Positions 33,746 to 41,980 of a stretch of 45,870 nt of DNA are shown here, one piece after another (position 1 is the first letter of the stretch; each line of letters opens with the position of its first letter). Position numbers and translations under genes: made by a program. The stretch lies in the NCBI GenBank assembly GCA_017510705.1, contig JAFWMO010000004.1:1-45870 (forward strand). Direction: 5' to 3'. A model generated the notes under the pieces. The model worked only from the letters and a program-made list of their open reading frames with translations, did not search any database and was not told the origin of the DNA. This stretch comes from Candidatus Saccharimonadota bacterium (GTDB lineage: Bacteria; Patescibacteriota; Saccharimonadia; Saccharimonadales; Saccharimonadaceae).

Positions 33746-36722
33746 AAAAATTGTTGGTATAGTGGCTGGTATGGTGTTAACGGTGATGATGACGATTTTT
33801 GTGACGCCGGCAGTGGATGTGTTTGCGGATATGTCGGCTGGTGGCGGTACTGGTACGAGTGGTGCCGGTGCTGGAAGTGGTTGTAATTATGAATATAGCA
33901 CATGTTATGGTGCAACGTGGCGATGGTATCCATGGCCGGCTGGGGCGACTTCAGTAACGATACCTGGCGGCAGCCGGGATTACGTACAGAGTTTTACGAT
34001 TTCTGGTACTGATGCACAAGTATGTGCAAAAGCTGGTGGGTATTATAGATACGGTATGGTAAAGACTAACGGTGAGCAATATGGTGGTTTGCCAATTAGT
34101 GGTAATAGTAGTAATACATTTAATTCCTCAATGCTGGGTGGCGGGATGCATTATCGTGGGCCAGGCGAAGCGAATGGTGGTGTGGATTGGAATACGGTGG
34201 CAGCAGCATACAATGCAGCAGCAGCAGCAAACCATTTTACGAGGCCAGGGCTCGTGGCTGGTAGTAATTTGATGTGGTTTTGTTCATCACAGAGCGGTGG
34301 TGGCGGTGGGGGTGGTGGTACTAATCTTACTGCGTCATGTGACGATTGGAAACCAGCAAGCTACAATTCTAATGTGACGTCTATTATTACAAAAGTAAAG
34401 AATTTGGCTAAGCCAGAGGGGTATAGCAATGAAACTTGGGCGGGGCCAGGACAGACGGTACAATGGCTACATTGCTATTATCCAGGCGTACAAAAAATGG
34501 CAAGTGCGACAGTAACAAAAAATAATAAGAAGCCGGGGACGTGGACGTGTGATACATTAATACCAAATCAATATGCTAAACCGCCAGCCGTAAAGAGTAT
34601 TTTTAATTCAGAGAATGTTGCGTTCTCCAGTGTTACGACATTCCAGAATTTCTTTACGGTGAAAGGTGGTAGCAACAACGGTAGCTTTAGCAGAAGTTTT
34701 ACTGGTGGGAGCTATGGCGTGGGCGTATCTAATGTGCAATCACGTACAGATAATTACAGTATAGGTGGCGGCAACGTAAAAGATACATTGTGGGAAAATG
34801 CAACTACTGGATATCCGACGAGTGTGTCTAGGTCTGTAAGTAGTAAAAATACTATAAGTTGGGATTGTACTTATTACAAATGGGAGGTAGTAGAAAAAAA
34901 TTATGTTTCGAATGCTAGTGTATGTGGAGCGGCGCATGCTACACCATATGATTGTAGATGTGATACGGTAGTTGATGAAGACAATTCATATTGTAAAGGA
35001 GGATATCAGCCGCCAGCTACTAAATGCAATTGTAAACACCCGCCTGGGTCACCTTCTGGTACTAAGGTGTGCGACATGTGTGAGCATGATTACGTTTGTA
35101 CAGATTATCATACCGCATATAAAGAGGTGTGCGATACGTGTTATCATGAAATACCGTGTGCAACTCCTGTTGATAGGTATGGATGGGTGAAGAAGACTTC
35201 GCACAGTAATAATGGTAATGAGTTTGTCTCTTGGAGCGTAAATAATTCTACGGCATCTTCTGATAAGGCATACGTAAAAACACCAATAAACTACGCGATT
35301 TCATCGAGCATTAATATCGGAAATACTATTCCGTATTCTGGTGAGCAAGCTTCGGTGGGTGATGCAAAAATCTACAATAATAGTAAATGGAACAGTGCGA
35401 CTATGTCTTCCTATGCTACGAGCGCAAGTAATGTCTGGTATAGACTTGTCACATACACGTCAAGTTATGATGAAACGAATAGTGGTTGGACGGCAACTGG
35501 TAATGTCTGTTCTGGAAAATCAAATTGTACGCAAAGTGAATATACTGAAATTAAACAGGCAATTGGTGCAAATTCATCGTATTCAATTACTGGCAAGTAT
35601 GGTAGTGTTAACGTACCAGATATTTCGGCCGGAAATTATATTTGTGTAGCTTTGGCATATTGGCCAACTAGTAGCGGCAGTGATACGAACATGGGGAACT
35701 ATAATGGTGATGGACAATGGGGTGTATCTAATCCAAGCTGTAAGGTAATTGCTAAGAAACCGAATTTCCAAGTATGGGGTGGTGGTGTGTATTCGGCCGG
35801 GGCTATTAGCCTAAATGCAGCATATAAGACAAATTTGGCTGGCGTATCTGGGCGTGGATATAGTGTATCTGGTAAAAGTAATACTACCGTGTTTGGCTCT
35901 TGGGTAGAACAAGCCGTGAGTGGCGCCAAGACGATTGCGGAGCTAGCATCAGGATCTTCTATCACGAATGGTAGCTTTGAGGGTAATGGCTATACGACTG
36001 GGTATTGTACATATCGTACGCCACTTAGTTTTGCGAACTATTCGACGGCCAATTTGGGGATTTGTCCAAACCAACAAAAGACCGGTAACATGGGTGCAGC
36101 TGCGAATGTAATGGATCGCAAGGGTATGGTGGAGACATTAGCTAAGGGCGGAGTTAATACTACAGCAAGCACAATAAACATAAATAATAGTAGCCAATAT
36201 GTAGAGACTACGTCGAGCAATGGCAAGAAAACACGTTATACATATGGTTCGGCTGGATTTACACTTAGCGGCGCTACTGTAGCTTCTGGTGTAACACATG
36301 TGGTGCGATCGGACGGTGATATTACGATTTCTGGCAATATCGATTATCAAGATGCGGCGTATTTTGCTCTTGAACAAATCCCGAAATTAGTAATATATGC
36401 AAAGAACATTTATATTAATTGTAGCGTAAAGCGCGTAGATGCAGTGCTGTTAGCGGAGAATGATATTAATACTTGTAGCAATAGTGGTGATATAAATGCA
36501 CAAGCAAATTCCAACCAATTAAAGATAAGAGGTGCGATTGTAGCAAATAAATTGAAGTTAAATCGTACTTATGGCGCTACTACCGGTACGAACTCCAAGA
36601 TACCAGCAGAGATTATAGATTATGATACTTCTTTGATTTTGTGGGCGGCGTTGGAGATGGATGTATCTGATACCTACACTCTAAACGTTACTTATCAGCG
36701 CGAATTAGCACCAAGATATTAG
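33735..36722 (+). CDS. Very large Cys-rich secreted protein, family not recognised
   Basis: 995 residues. A signal peptide-like start (KKIVGIVAGMVLTVMMTIFVTPAVDVFA) leads into low-complexity Gly/Ser stretches, aromatic-rich beta-like regions and a cluster of about 15 cysteines near 405-475 (CRCD, CNCKHPPG, CDMCEHDYVC, CDTCYHEIPC), suggesting disulfide-linked or metal-bound knots. The C-terminal part (about 835-960) is rich in short beta repeats (DGDITISGNIDYQDAAYF...IYAKNIYINCSVKRVDAVLLAENDI) and could be a right-handed beta solenoid. There is no C-terminal membrane helix or sortase motif. The start is GTG, or another GTG one codon later, after AGGGAG. Confidence 0.75.
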   Translation: MVNKKIVGIVAGMVLTVMMTIFVTPAVDVFADMSAGGGTGTSGAGAGSGCNYEYSTCYGATWRWYPWPAGATSVTIPGGSRDYVQSFTISGTDAQVCAKAGGYYRYGMVKTNGEQYGGLPISGNSSNTFNSSMLGGGMHYRGPGEANGGVDWNTVAAAYNAAAAANHFTRPGLVAGSNLMWFCSSQSGGGGGGGGTNLTASCDDWKPASYNSNVTSIITKVKNLAKPEGYSNETWAGPGQTVQWLHCYYPGVQKMASATVTKNNKKPGTWTCDTLIPNQYAKPPAVKSIFNSENVAFSSVTTFQNFFTVKGGSNNGSFSRSFTGGSYGVGVSNVQSRTDNYSIGGGNVKDTLWENATTGYPTSVSRSVSSKNTISWDCTYYKWEVVEKNYVSNASVCGAAHATPYDCRCDTVVDEDNSYCKGGYQPPATKCNCKHPPGSPSGTKVCDMCEHDYVCTDYHTAYKEVCDTCYHEIPCATPVDRYGWVKKTSHSNNGNEFVSWSVNNSTASSDKAYVKTPINYAISSSINIGNTIPYSGEQASVGDAKIYNNSKWNSATMSSYATSASNVWYRLVTYTSSYDETNSGWTATGNVCSGKSNCTQSEYTEIKQAIGANSSYSITGKYGSVNVPDISAGNYICVALAYWPTSSGSDTNMGNYNGDGQWGVSNPSCKVIAKKPNFQVWGGGVYSAGAISLNAAYKTNLAGVSGRGYSVSGKSNTTVFGSWVEQAVSGAKTIAELASGSSITNGSFEGNGYTTGYCTYRTPLSFANYSTANLGICPNQQKTGNMGAAANVMDRKGMVETLAKGGVNTTASTININNSSQYVETTSSNGKKTRYTYGSAGFTLSGATVASGVTHVVRSDGDITISGNIDYQDAAYFALEQIPKLVIYAKNIYINCSVKRVDAVLLAENDINTCSNSGDINAQANSNQLKIRGAIVANKLKLNRTYGATTGTNSKIPAEIIDYDTSLILWAALEMDVSDTYTLNVTYQRELAPRY

Positions 36723-36724
36723 TG

Positions 36725-36733
36725 TGTTATAAT
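36725..36733 (+). promoter_or_regulatory. Extended -10 promoter of radA
   Basis: TGT-TATAAT, GGGGGT (6 bases), ATG at 36740. The box begins 3 bases after the stop of the upstream gene. Confidence 0.65.
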
Positions 36734-36739
36734 GGGGGT

Positions 36740-38095
36740 ATGAAAAGTAGAGTCCAATTTGTATGCCAACAATGTGGCGCTAATTATAGCAAGTGGGTGG
36801 GGCAGTGCAACAATTGTGGTGAATGGAATTCCTTGGTGGAGCAAGTAGTAGAGAATGCTTCTGATAAAAAATCTGCACTAGAAAAAGGTAAGCTTTCTGG
36901 CAAAACATTGGAATTTGTAAAATTAAACTCTGTAGTGCCATCTGACGAAAAAGCTAGATTGACTACGGAATTTGAAGATCTAAATACTGTGCTGGGCGGC
37001 GGGATTTTGGAAGGATCTGTGTCGCTTCTCACTGGACAACCTGGGATTGGAAAATCTACGCTTTTGATGCAAATATGTGCTGAGGTAGCAAAAAGTCGCG
37101 ATGTATTATATATATCTGGCGAGGAGAGTGCTGGGCAAGTGAGGTTGCGTGCCCAGAGGCTTGGTGCAAACAGCGAGAGGCTAAATTTTGCGGCGAGTAC
37201 TTCTGGTAATGATATTGCAAAAACTATTGAAAGCGGTGAATTTGATCTTGTGATAGTGGATTCTATTCAAACTTTGGCAATGGATGAGATATCTAGTGCG
37301 CCTGGTACTGTGTCGCAAGTGACAAATTGTGGCAACTTGATGATACGGGCGGCAAAAAGTTCAAATACGGCAGTAGTGATAGTGGGTCATGTGACCAAAG
37401 AAGGTACTCTAGCTGGGCCGAAAGTACTAGAGCACTTAGTAGACGTAGTGCTTAATTTTGAGGGTGATAGATACGGTGGGTTTAAGATGGTGCGAGCAAT
37501 CAAAAATCGTTTTGGTTCTACCAACGAAGTAGCAATTTTTGAAATGGCGGAGACTGGATTAGTGGAAGTGCAAAATCCCTCAGCGGCGCTTCTTGCAGAG
37601 CGTACGAATACTGATGGTTCGGTGATACTTGCAACGCTAGAAGGTAATCGTCCAATTTTGGTGGAAATACAGGCATTAGTAACGCCATCTAATTATGGCT
37701 ATCCAAAGCGTACGGCGAGTGGTTTTGATCTTAATCGCATGAACCTTTTGATTGCTGTGCTAGAGCGCCGGACAAAATTAAAACTTTCGGATAAAGATAT
37801 TTTTGTGAATGTGGTTGGTGGTATGAGAATAAATGATTCGGCGGCAGATTTGGCAGTGTGTATGGCGATTGCTTCGGCAGTGGCCGGTAGACAACTTGAT
37901 GAAAAATATGTAGTGTTTGGTGAGGTGGGACTAGGTGGCGAGATTCGTTCGGCATTTCGTCCGGCGCAAAGAATTGCTGAAGCTAAAAAACTTGGGTTTC
38001 TTAATGCGATTGGCCCGAGGACAGTACATGATCCTTTTGTGTTGCCGGCAAAAGATCTTAGAGAGACGCTTAATTCTTTTTTAAAGCAAGCTTGA
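36740..38095 (+). CDS. radA: DNA repair protein RadA (Sms)
   Basis: 451 residues, normal size. RecA-related, DnaB-like branch-migration helicase that processes recombination intermediates and aids natural transformation. The N-terminal zinc finger CQQCGANYSKWVGQCNNCGEW (two CxxC pairs) is followed by Walker A GQPGIGKST near 100, the RadA-specific KNRFG motif near 254, and a C-terminal Lon-like domain (VGGMRINDSAADLAVCMAIASA). The ATG fits the promoter; a GTG at 36722 would start inside the previous stop. It converges on ruvA with a 26-bp overlap, putting recombination genes tail to tail. Confidence 0.96.
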   Translation: MKSRVQFVCQQCGANYSKWVGQCNNCGEWNSLVEQVVENASDKKSALEKGKLSGKTLEFVKLNSVVPSDEKARLTTEFEDLNTVLGGGILEGSVSLLTGQPGIGKSTLLMQICAEVAKSRDVLYISGEESAGQVRLRAQRLGANSERLNFAASTSGNDIAKTIESGEFDLVIVDSIQTLAMDEISSAPGTVSQVTNCGNLMIRAAKSSNTAVVIVGHVTKEGTLAGPKVLEHLVDVVLNFEGDRYGGFKMVRAIKNRFGSTNEVAIFEMAETGLVEVQNPSAALLAERTNTDGSVILATLEGNRPILVEIQALVTPSNYGYPKRTASGFDLNRMNLLIAVLERRTKLKLSDKDIFVNVVGGMRINDSAADLAVCMAIASAVAGRQLDEKYVVFGEVGLGGEIRSAFRPAQRIAEAKKLGFLNAIGPRTVHDPFVLPAKDLRETLNSFLKQA

Positions 38096-38648
38096 TGCGA
38101 TCTTCTACCGGGAGTGAAGGATCGATTTTTTCTAGTGCCAAAGTGGCTTCTTTTAGAGGGAAGCCAAGGGCAATAAGTGCATCTAGAGCTTCGTCTGATT
38201 TTTCTACAGCTGGAGCAAAAGTGGTTTCGGTAGCACCATAATGTGATGGAATGCCGACTTTGTCGCGAAGATCTACAATTACGCGTTCGGCGGATTTTTT
38301 ACCAACGCCAGAAGCTTTGGAGATAAAGGCCGAATCAGCATTAGCGATAGCGTTGCGAACCTCTTCGGCCTCGGCGAGAGAGAGGATAGCGGTGCCGGCT
38401 TTTGGGCCAACTCCTTGAACGGAAATCAAAAGTTCAAATAGTTTTTTGGCGGCAAGGGAAGAAAACCCATAAAGTTCCTCGGCGTTTTCTCGGATACTGT
38501 GGTAGGTAAAGAATTTGCGAGTTTCGCCTAGACTTACTGATTCAAAGTCTGGAGTAGGGATGGTGATTTCGTAGCCAACGCCATGAACATCTACAATAAT
38601 GGCGTTGCCAAATTTTTCTACAATTTGTCCTTCTATGTGTGCAATCAT
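38070..38648 (-). CDS. ruvA: Holliday junction helicase subunit RuvA
   Basis: 192 residues, normal size. RuvA tetramers grip Holliday junctions and load RuvB. Seen: OB-fold start MIAHIEGQIVEKFGNAIIVDVHGVGYEI, two helix-hairpin-helix motifs (SVQGVGPKAGTAIL and SKASGVGKKSAERVIVDL), and the C-terminal three-helix RuvB-contact domain. It follows ruvC by 7 bases and has its own close -10 box. No ruvB is in the window. Confidence 0.96.
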   Translation of the reverse strand: MIAHIEGQIVEKFGNAIIVDVHGVGYEITIPTPDFESVSLGETRKFFTYHSIRENAEELYGFSSLAAKKLFELLISVQGVGPKAGTAILSLAEAEEVRNAIANADSAFISKASGVGKKSAERVIVDLRDKVGIPSHYGATETTFAPAVEKSDEALDALIALGFPLKEATLALEKIDPSLPVEDRIKLALKKN

Positions 38649-38654
38649 AATATT

Positions 38655-38663
38655 ATTATACCA
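38655..38663 (-). promoter_or_regulatory. Extended -10 promoter of ruvA within the ruvC stop
   Basis: TGG-TATAAT on the minus strand contains the TAA stop of ruvC (38658-38656); 6 bases to the ruvA ATG at 38648. Confidence 0.6.
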
Positions 38664-39132
38664 TTGTCATGAGTGAGTGCGTAATTGCAGCTGCTAGAGC
38701 GTCAGCAGCATCATCTGGACGAGGCTTTTTCTCGAGATTTAGATGGAGACGAACCATTTCTTGCATTTGTGGTTTCTTGGCGCTGCCATAGCCAGTGAGA
38801 GTTTTTTTGATTTCGTTTGGTGTGTATTCGTAGATTGGTATATCTCGCTGAGATGCAGTAAGAAGTACTAAGCCACGAGCTTCGGCTACGGCAATACCGG
38901 TGGTGATGTTTTTGCTGAAAAATAATTTTTCTATAGATACTACGTCTGGTTTGGTTGATTTAAAAACTTCTTGCAAAGAATCATACAATTCTTTTAGCCT
39001 GCCTGGTAATGGTGCATTCATGGTGGTGGTAATGACACCAAAATCGAGAGCTCTCGCAGAGGCGCGAGAGCTCGTTTCGATAAGGCCGAAGCCAGTGATA
39101 CCAATACCAGGATCGATACCAAGGATTTTCAT
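38656..39132 (-). CDS. ruvC: Holliday junction endonuclease RuvC
   Basis: 158 residues, normal size. Cuts Holliday junctions; metal-dependent RNase H fold. The acidic active site is visible: Asp7 in LGIDPG, Glu in VSIEKLFF near 68, and the DDAADALA pair near 138. A short segment near residues 20-30 (SSRASARA) is encoded by a 10-bp perfect GC-rich palindrome with a 6-base loop. One base separates its ATG from the stop of the upstream membrane-protein gene, with no clear Shine-Dalgarno. Confidence 0.95.
   Translation of the reverse strand: MKILGIDPGIGITGFGLIETSSRASARALDFGVITTTMNAPLPGRLKELYDSLQEVFKSTKPDVVSIEKLFFSKNITTGIAVAEARGLVLLTASQRDIPIYEYTPNEIKKTLTGYGSAKKPQMQEMVRLHLNLEKKPRPDDAADALAAAITHSLMTMV
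39048..39073 (-). repeat. Palindromic element inside ruvC
   Basis: GAGCTCTCGC and GCGAGAGCTC, a perfect 10-bp inverted repeat with a 6-base loop, in the coding region, read in frame as Ser/Arg/Ala residues. It is far more GC-rich than the gene around it. Confidence 0.75.
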
Positions 39133-39133
39133 G

Positions 39134-40087
39134 TTATTTCATTAATTCTTTGATGATGCGTTCGTAGTCGCCGCTTTCAATAGCGTCTTTGGCTTCGCCA
39201 GCAACCTTTAGTTCCAAAGCGTCGTAGACTTCATTGAAGTTTTTGTAAACTGCAGATGAGTTGTCTTCGAAGTTTAGAGGGACGATGGTGGTGATGTCTG
39301 GTTGGTTTTCTTCCATCCAATCGTCGAAAGCGTTGTATTTGGTGCGGTAGGCACTGTAAGAATCGTCTTTGTAGGATTTTTTGATTTCAAGGGCTTTGGT
39401 GAGCCAAGTTTCGGCGTAAGTCTTGAGCTGCTCTACGCCGGTGTCGGTAGCATAGCCAGCAACAGTCTTGAAATCTTCTTCAGTAGAAGATGAATAGCTG
39501 AGGTCGTCTGCTTCGTAAATAAACTTGTGCCATTTTTTGTAGGTTTCTAGCTTTGAATCTAGGTTTTCATCTACGCTAGCGATAGACTTTGAAAATTCGG
39601 AGTTGAATTTTTCGAAGAGTGGCTTGATTTCTTCTGTCTTTACGGCGCCAGTTTCGCTGAGTTTTTTGACATTAGCGATCATCTCTGGGTTTAATGATTC
39701 TTTACAATCTGTTACGTACTCATCATAGTAAGATGGTGAAGACCATGTAGAATCTACATAGTAGGTAACGTCTTCGCAGTTGTCGAAATCATAGTAGAAG
39801 CTACGGATTTGTGGCTTCAAAGTTTCGGCAATCTCGAAAGATTCTTTATAATTAACTTGATTTAGTACGATAGGTAAAACAATTGCGCAGGTAATGCCAC
39901 CGACCAATAGAATGCCACCGATAATGGACCAAGTAATAATGGCGCCTTTGTGAGATTTTTTCTCGGCTTTTTTCTCGGTTTTCTCTGCTGGTTTCTCTGT
40001 TGGTTTTTCGGCTGGTTTTTTCTCAACCTTTTTTTCTTCCACTTTTTTCTCTGTTTTTTTGGCGGTAGGTTTCTTTTCCTCGCTCAT
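39134..40087 (-). CDS. Single-pass membrane protein with Lys/Glu/Pro-rich cytoplasmic tail
   Basis: 317 residues. The first 45 are repeats of K, E, P and A (EKKVEEKKVEKKPAEKPTEK type) and should be cytoplasmic. A membrane helix (about 51-74, IITWSIIGGILLVGGITCAIVLP) is followed by a mostly helical external domain with a single pair of cysteines (FDNCEDVTYY and VTDCKESL). Function unknown. It heads the unit with ruvC and ruvA; AAAGGAA precedes its ATG. Confidence 0.7.
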   Translation of the reverse strand: MSEEKKPTAKKTEKKVEEKKVEKKPAEKPTEKPAEKTEKKAEKKSHKGAIITWSIIGGILLVGGITCAIVLPIVLNQVNYKESFEIAETLKPQIRSFYYDFDNCEDVTYYVDSTWSSPSYYDEYVTDCKESLNPEMIANVKKLSETGAVKTEEIKPLFEKFNSEFSKSIASVDENLDSKLETYKKWHKFIYEADDLSYSSSTEEDFKTVAGYATDTGVEQLKTYAETWLTKALEIKKSYKDDSYSAYRTKYNAFDDWMEENQPDITTIVPLNFEDNSSAVYKNFNEVYDALELKVAGEAKDAIESGDYERIIKELMK

Positions 40088-40154
40088 AAGAAATTCCTTT
40101 TATGATTTAATATATACTATATATAATATAATCTTTTACCCCGAAAGAAAAGGG

Positions 40155-40183
40155 TTGAAATTTTGCGGTAAGTGTGGTAAAAT
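40155..40183 (+). promoter_or_regulatory. Sigma-70-type promoter of rplS
   Basis: TTGAAA at 40155-40160, 17-base spacer, TGG-TAAAAT ending at 40183. The leader has AAAGG before the ATG at 40216. Confidence 0.6.
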
Positions 40184-40215
40184 AACGGGTAATTGTCTAA
40201 TAATAAAGGTAAAAT

Positions 40216-40659
40216 ATGAGTTTTTCTATTCTAAAGCAAATTGGTGACGCACAGAAGAAAAAAGCTGTGGTGGACGTGCGTTCTGGTGATACCGTAAAAG
40301 TCACACAAAAAATTAAGGAAGGCGAGAAGTTTCGCTTGCAGACGTTTGAAGGCGTTGTTATTCGTGTAGATCGCAAAGAATCTCACACTGCTCGTATCGT
40401 GGTGCGCAAGGTTACTTCTGGTGTAGGTGTAGAGAAGAGCTATCTTATCCACTCCCCACTAGTAGAGAAGATTGAGATTACCAAGCGCTCTAAGGTTCGT
40501 CGTAATAATCTTGGGTACTTGCGTGCTCGTTCTGGTAAATCTGCACGTCTAGCTGCTAAAGATTTTGATCGCGCAGCAGTAAATGATGTGAAAGTTGTAG
40601 AGGAACCAGTAGAAGAAGTTGAAGTCGTAGAGACTCCTGCAGAAGAAAAAGCTGAATAA
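40216..40659 (+). CDS. rplS: Ribosomal protein bL19
   Basis: Large-subunit protein at the 30S-50S interface. Seen: SGDTVKV, EGEKFRLQTFEGVVI, FTVRK-like VVRKVTSGVGVEKSYLIHSPLVEKIEI and RRNNLGYLR. It is 147 residues, against about 115 in most bacteria; the extra part is an acidic C-terminal tail rich in Val and Glu (VEEPVEEVEVVETPAEEKAE). Good Shine-Dalgarno, own promoter and terminator. Confidence 0.95.
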   Translation: MSFSILKQIGDAQKKKAVVDVRSGDTVKVTQKIKEGEKFRLQTFEGVVIRVDRKESHTARIVVRKVTSGVGVEKSYLIHSPLVEKIEITKRSKVRRNNLGYLRARSGKSARLAAKDFDRAAVNDVKVVEEPVEEVEVVETPAEEKAE

Positions 40660-40670
40660 ATTTAGTTTTA

Positions 40671-40700
40671 AAAAGAGCCTGGCAAGTCCAGGCTTTTTTG
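40671..40700 (+). terminator. Rho-independent terminator after rplS
   Basis: AGCCTGG pairs with CCAGGCT over a 5-base loop, followed by TTTTTT. The extended -10 of the next gene begins in its T tract. Confidence 0.85.
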
Positions 40701-40707
40701 ATATAAT
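40699..40707 (+). promoter_or_regulatory. Extended -10 promoter of the beta-helix protein
   Basis: TGA-TATAAT. Six bases downstream lies ATG 40714, not the ATG of the main gene (40733). Confidence 0.6.
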
Positions 40708-40713
40708 AAGCTT

Positions 40714-40743
40714 ATGGTAATGAGGATTTTTTATGGAAAATGA
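40714..40743 (+). CDS. Possible leaderless 9-codon upstream ORF
   Basis: MVMRIFYGK, starting at the predicted transcript 5' end and ending 11 bases inside the main gene. It contains the TGAGGA Shine-Dalgarno of that gene, so translation of the small frame could affect it. Weak evidence: no homologue is known to me. Confidence 0.25.
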   Translation: MVMRIFYGK

Positions 40744-41962
40744 AAAAAGAGAAAGATCGCATATCAAAATAGTGGTTATTGTGTTTTTTGTGGCATTATT
40801 TTGTGCGATTGGCGCTGTGTTGGCATTGAATTGGAATAATTGGTTTGGCGGTAGTGGCAAACCGCAAATGAGCCTTAGTGATGTAGCATCCGGTACATAC
40901 ATTGTGAATATCAATGATGAGTCTCATACTTACAACGCAAAATATATTATTGATGGCGTGGAAGTGAAAGTTCCGGCTGGTGAGTATGTGTCTGACCAAA
41001 AAGACGAAGTGGTGTTTCTTGTGGTAAATGGTGGATCTTTGATTGTGGACGGAGCTACTTTAAAAAAGAATGGTGACGAATTCTATGCGGACGAAGAGAA
41101 GTATAGTGTTTTTGGCGAAAATTCGCTCGTGGTTGTGGCTGGTAAGGATTCTAGTGCTAGCTTTTCAAATGCGGATATTAGTATAAATGCTAGTGGTGCT
41201 AATGCTTTTATGGCGTTTGATGGTGGACATATTGATACTGAAAACAACAAGATTAGTATTAGCAATGGCTATTCGTCTGGTTTTGTGGCTGGTAAATCTG
41301 GCGAAATTATCGTAAAGAATAATTCAATCAGTATAAAAGAAAAAGAGGGGGGTGCTAGCATTGTTGGGTCAAAAGCGTTTGCCGCAGTTGATGCGTCTAG
41401 TAAAATTGACGTCAGTGGCGGTTCTGTTGAGAGTTATGCGAACTTTATTGCTCCAGCCATATATGCGGGTGGTGAGGTAATAATAAATGGCTCGTTGATC
41501 TCGGTGGAAAGTTCTCCATTGGCAATGCTGGGTGGTTCTGGCAGAATTGTCTTAAACGGCGGTGAATATACTACAAAATCTCCTGTTGAGTATGCGATTT
41601 CTCAGGATGCCAATTATCCATTTAATTATAGCAAAGGCTTTGGCCAGATGTTTTCGGCTTCGGTGATTTTTATGGGCGGGACGCCGAGTTTTGTATCTAA
41701 TAATGCGAAATTAACTCAAGAATCGTATTCTATGCCTTCTAGTGAAAGTGATTCAAAATGGCTAGCGGCATATTTCGTAGCGGATAATGCCAAGGCAAAT
41801 ATCGAGCTAAACGATACCACAGTTATGATGAACGATAGTTCAAGTTTGAAATTTGTTGGTGCTGTAAATAGTGGCGCTATTAACATAAGTGCGCCAGATT
41901 TAAAGATCAATCGAGCTAAGGATTACTCAGCGGACGATAGTTCTAGTGTAACTGGGCTTTAG
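40733..41962 (+). CDS. Membrane-anchored surface protein with predicted beta-helix
   Basis: 409 residues: charged N-terminus, membrane helix at about 11-33 (IVVIVFFVALFCAIGAVLAL), then an external domain of many short repeating strands with alternating small and Asn/Ser residues (SFSNADISINASG, DTENNKISISNG, KSGEIIVKNNSISI, GGEVIINGSLISVES). This is the pattern of right-handed parallel beta-helices such as pectate-lyase-like proteins. No catalytic residues are recognised, so binding or scaffold is more likely than enzyme. TGAGGA precedes the ATG. Confidence 0.72.
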   Translation: MENEKRERSHIKIVVIVFFVALFCAIGAVLALNWNNWFGGSGKPQMSLSDVASGTYIVNINDESHTYNAKYIIDGVEVKVPAGEYVSDQKDEVVFLVVNGGSLIVDGATLKKNGDEFYADEEKYSVFGENSLVVVAGKDSSASFSNADISINASGANAFMAFDGGHIDTENNKISISNGYSSGFVAGKSGEIIVKNNSISIKEKEGGASIVGSKAFAAVDASSKIDVSGGSVESYANFIAPAIYAGGEVIINGSLISVESSPLAMLGGSGRIVLNGGEYTTKSPVEYAISQDANYPFNYSKGFGQMFSASVIFMGGTPSFVSNNAKLTQESYSMPSSESDSKWLAAYFVADNAKANIELNDTTVMMNDSSSLKFVGAVNSGAINISAPDLKINRAKDYSADDSSSVTGL

Positions 41963-41964
41963 TT

Positions 41965-41973
41965 TGCTATAAT
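41965..41973 (+). promoter_or_regulatory. Extended -10 promoter of rnhB-yraN
   Basis: TGC-TATAAT, then GGGGGGT (7 bases) and the ATG at 41981; no other ribosome site. Confidence 0.65.
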
Positions 41974-41980
41974 GGGGGGT

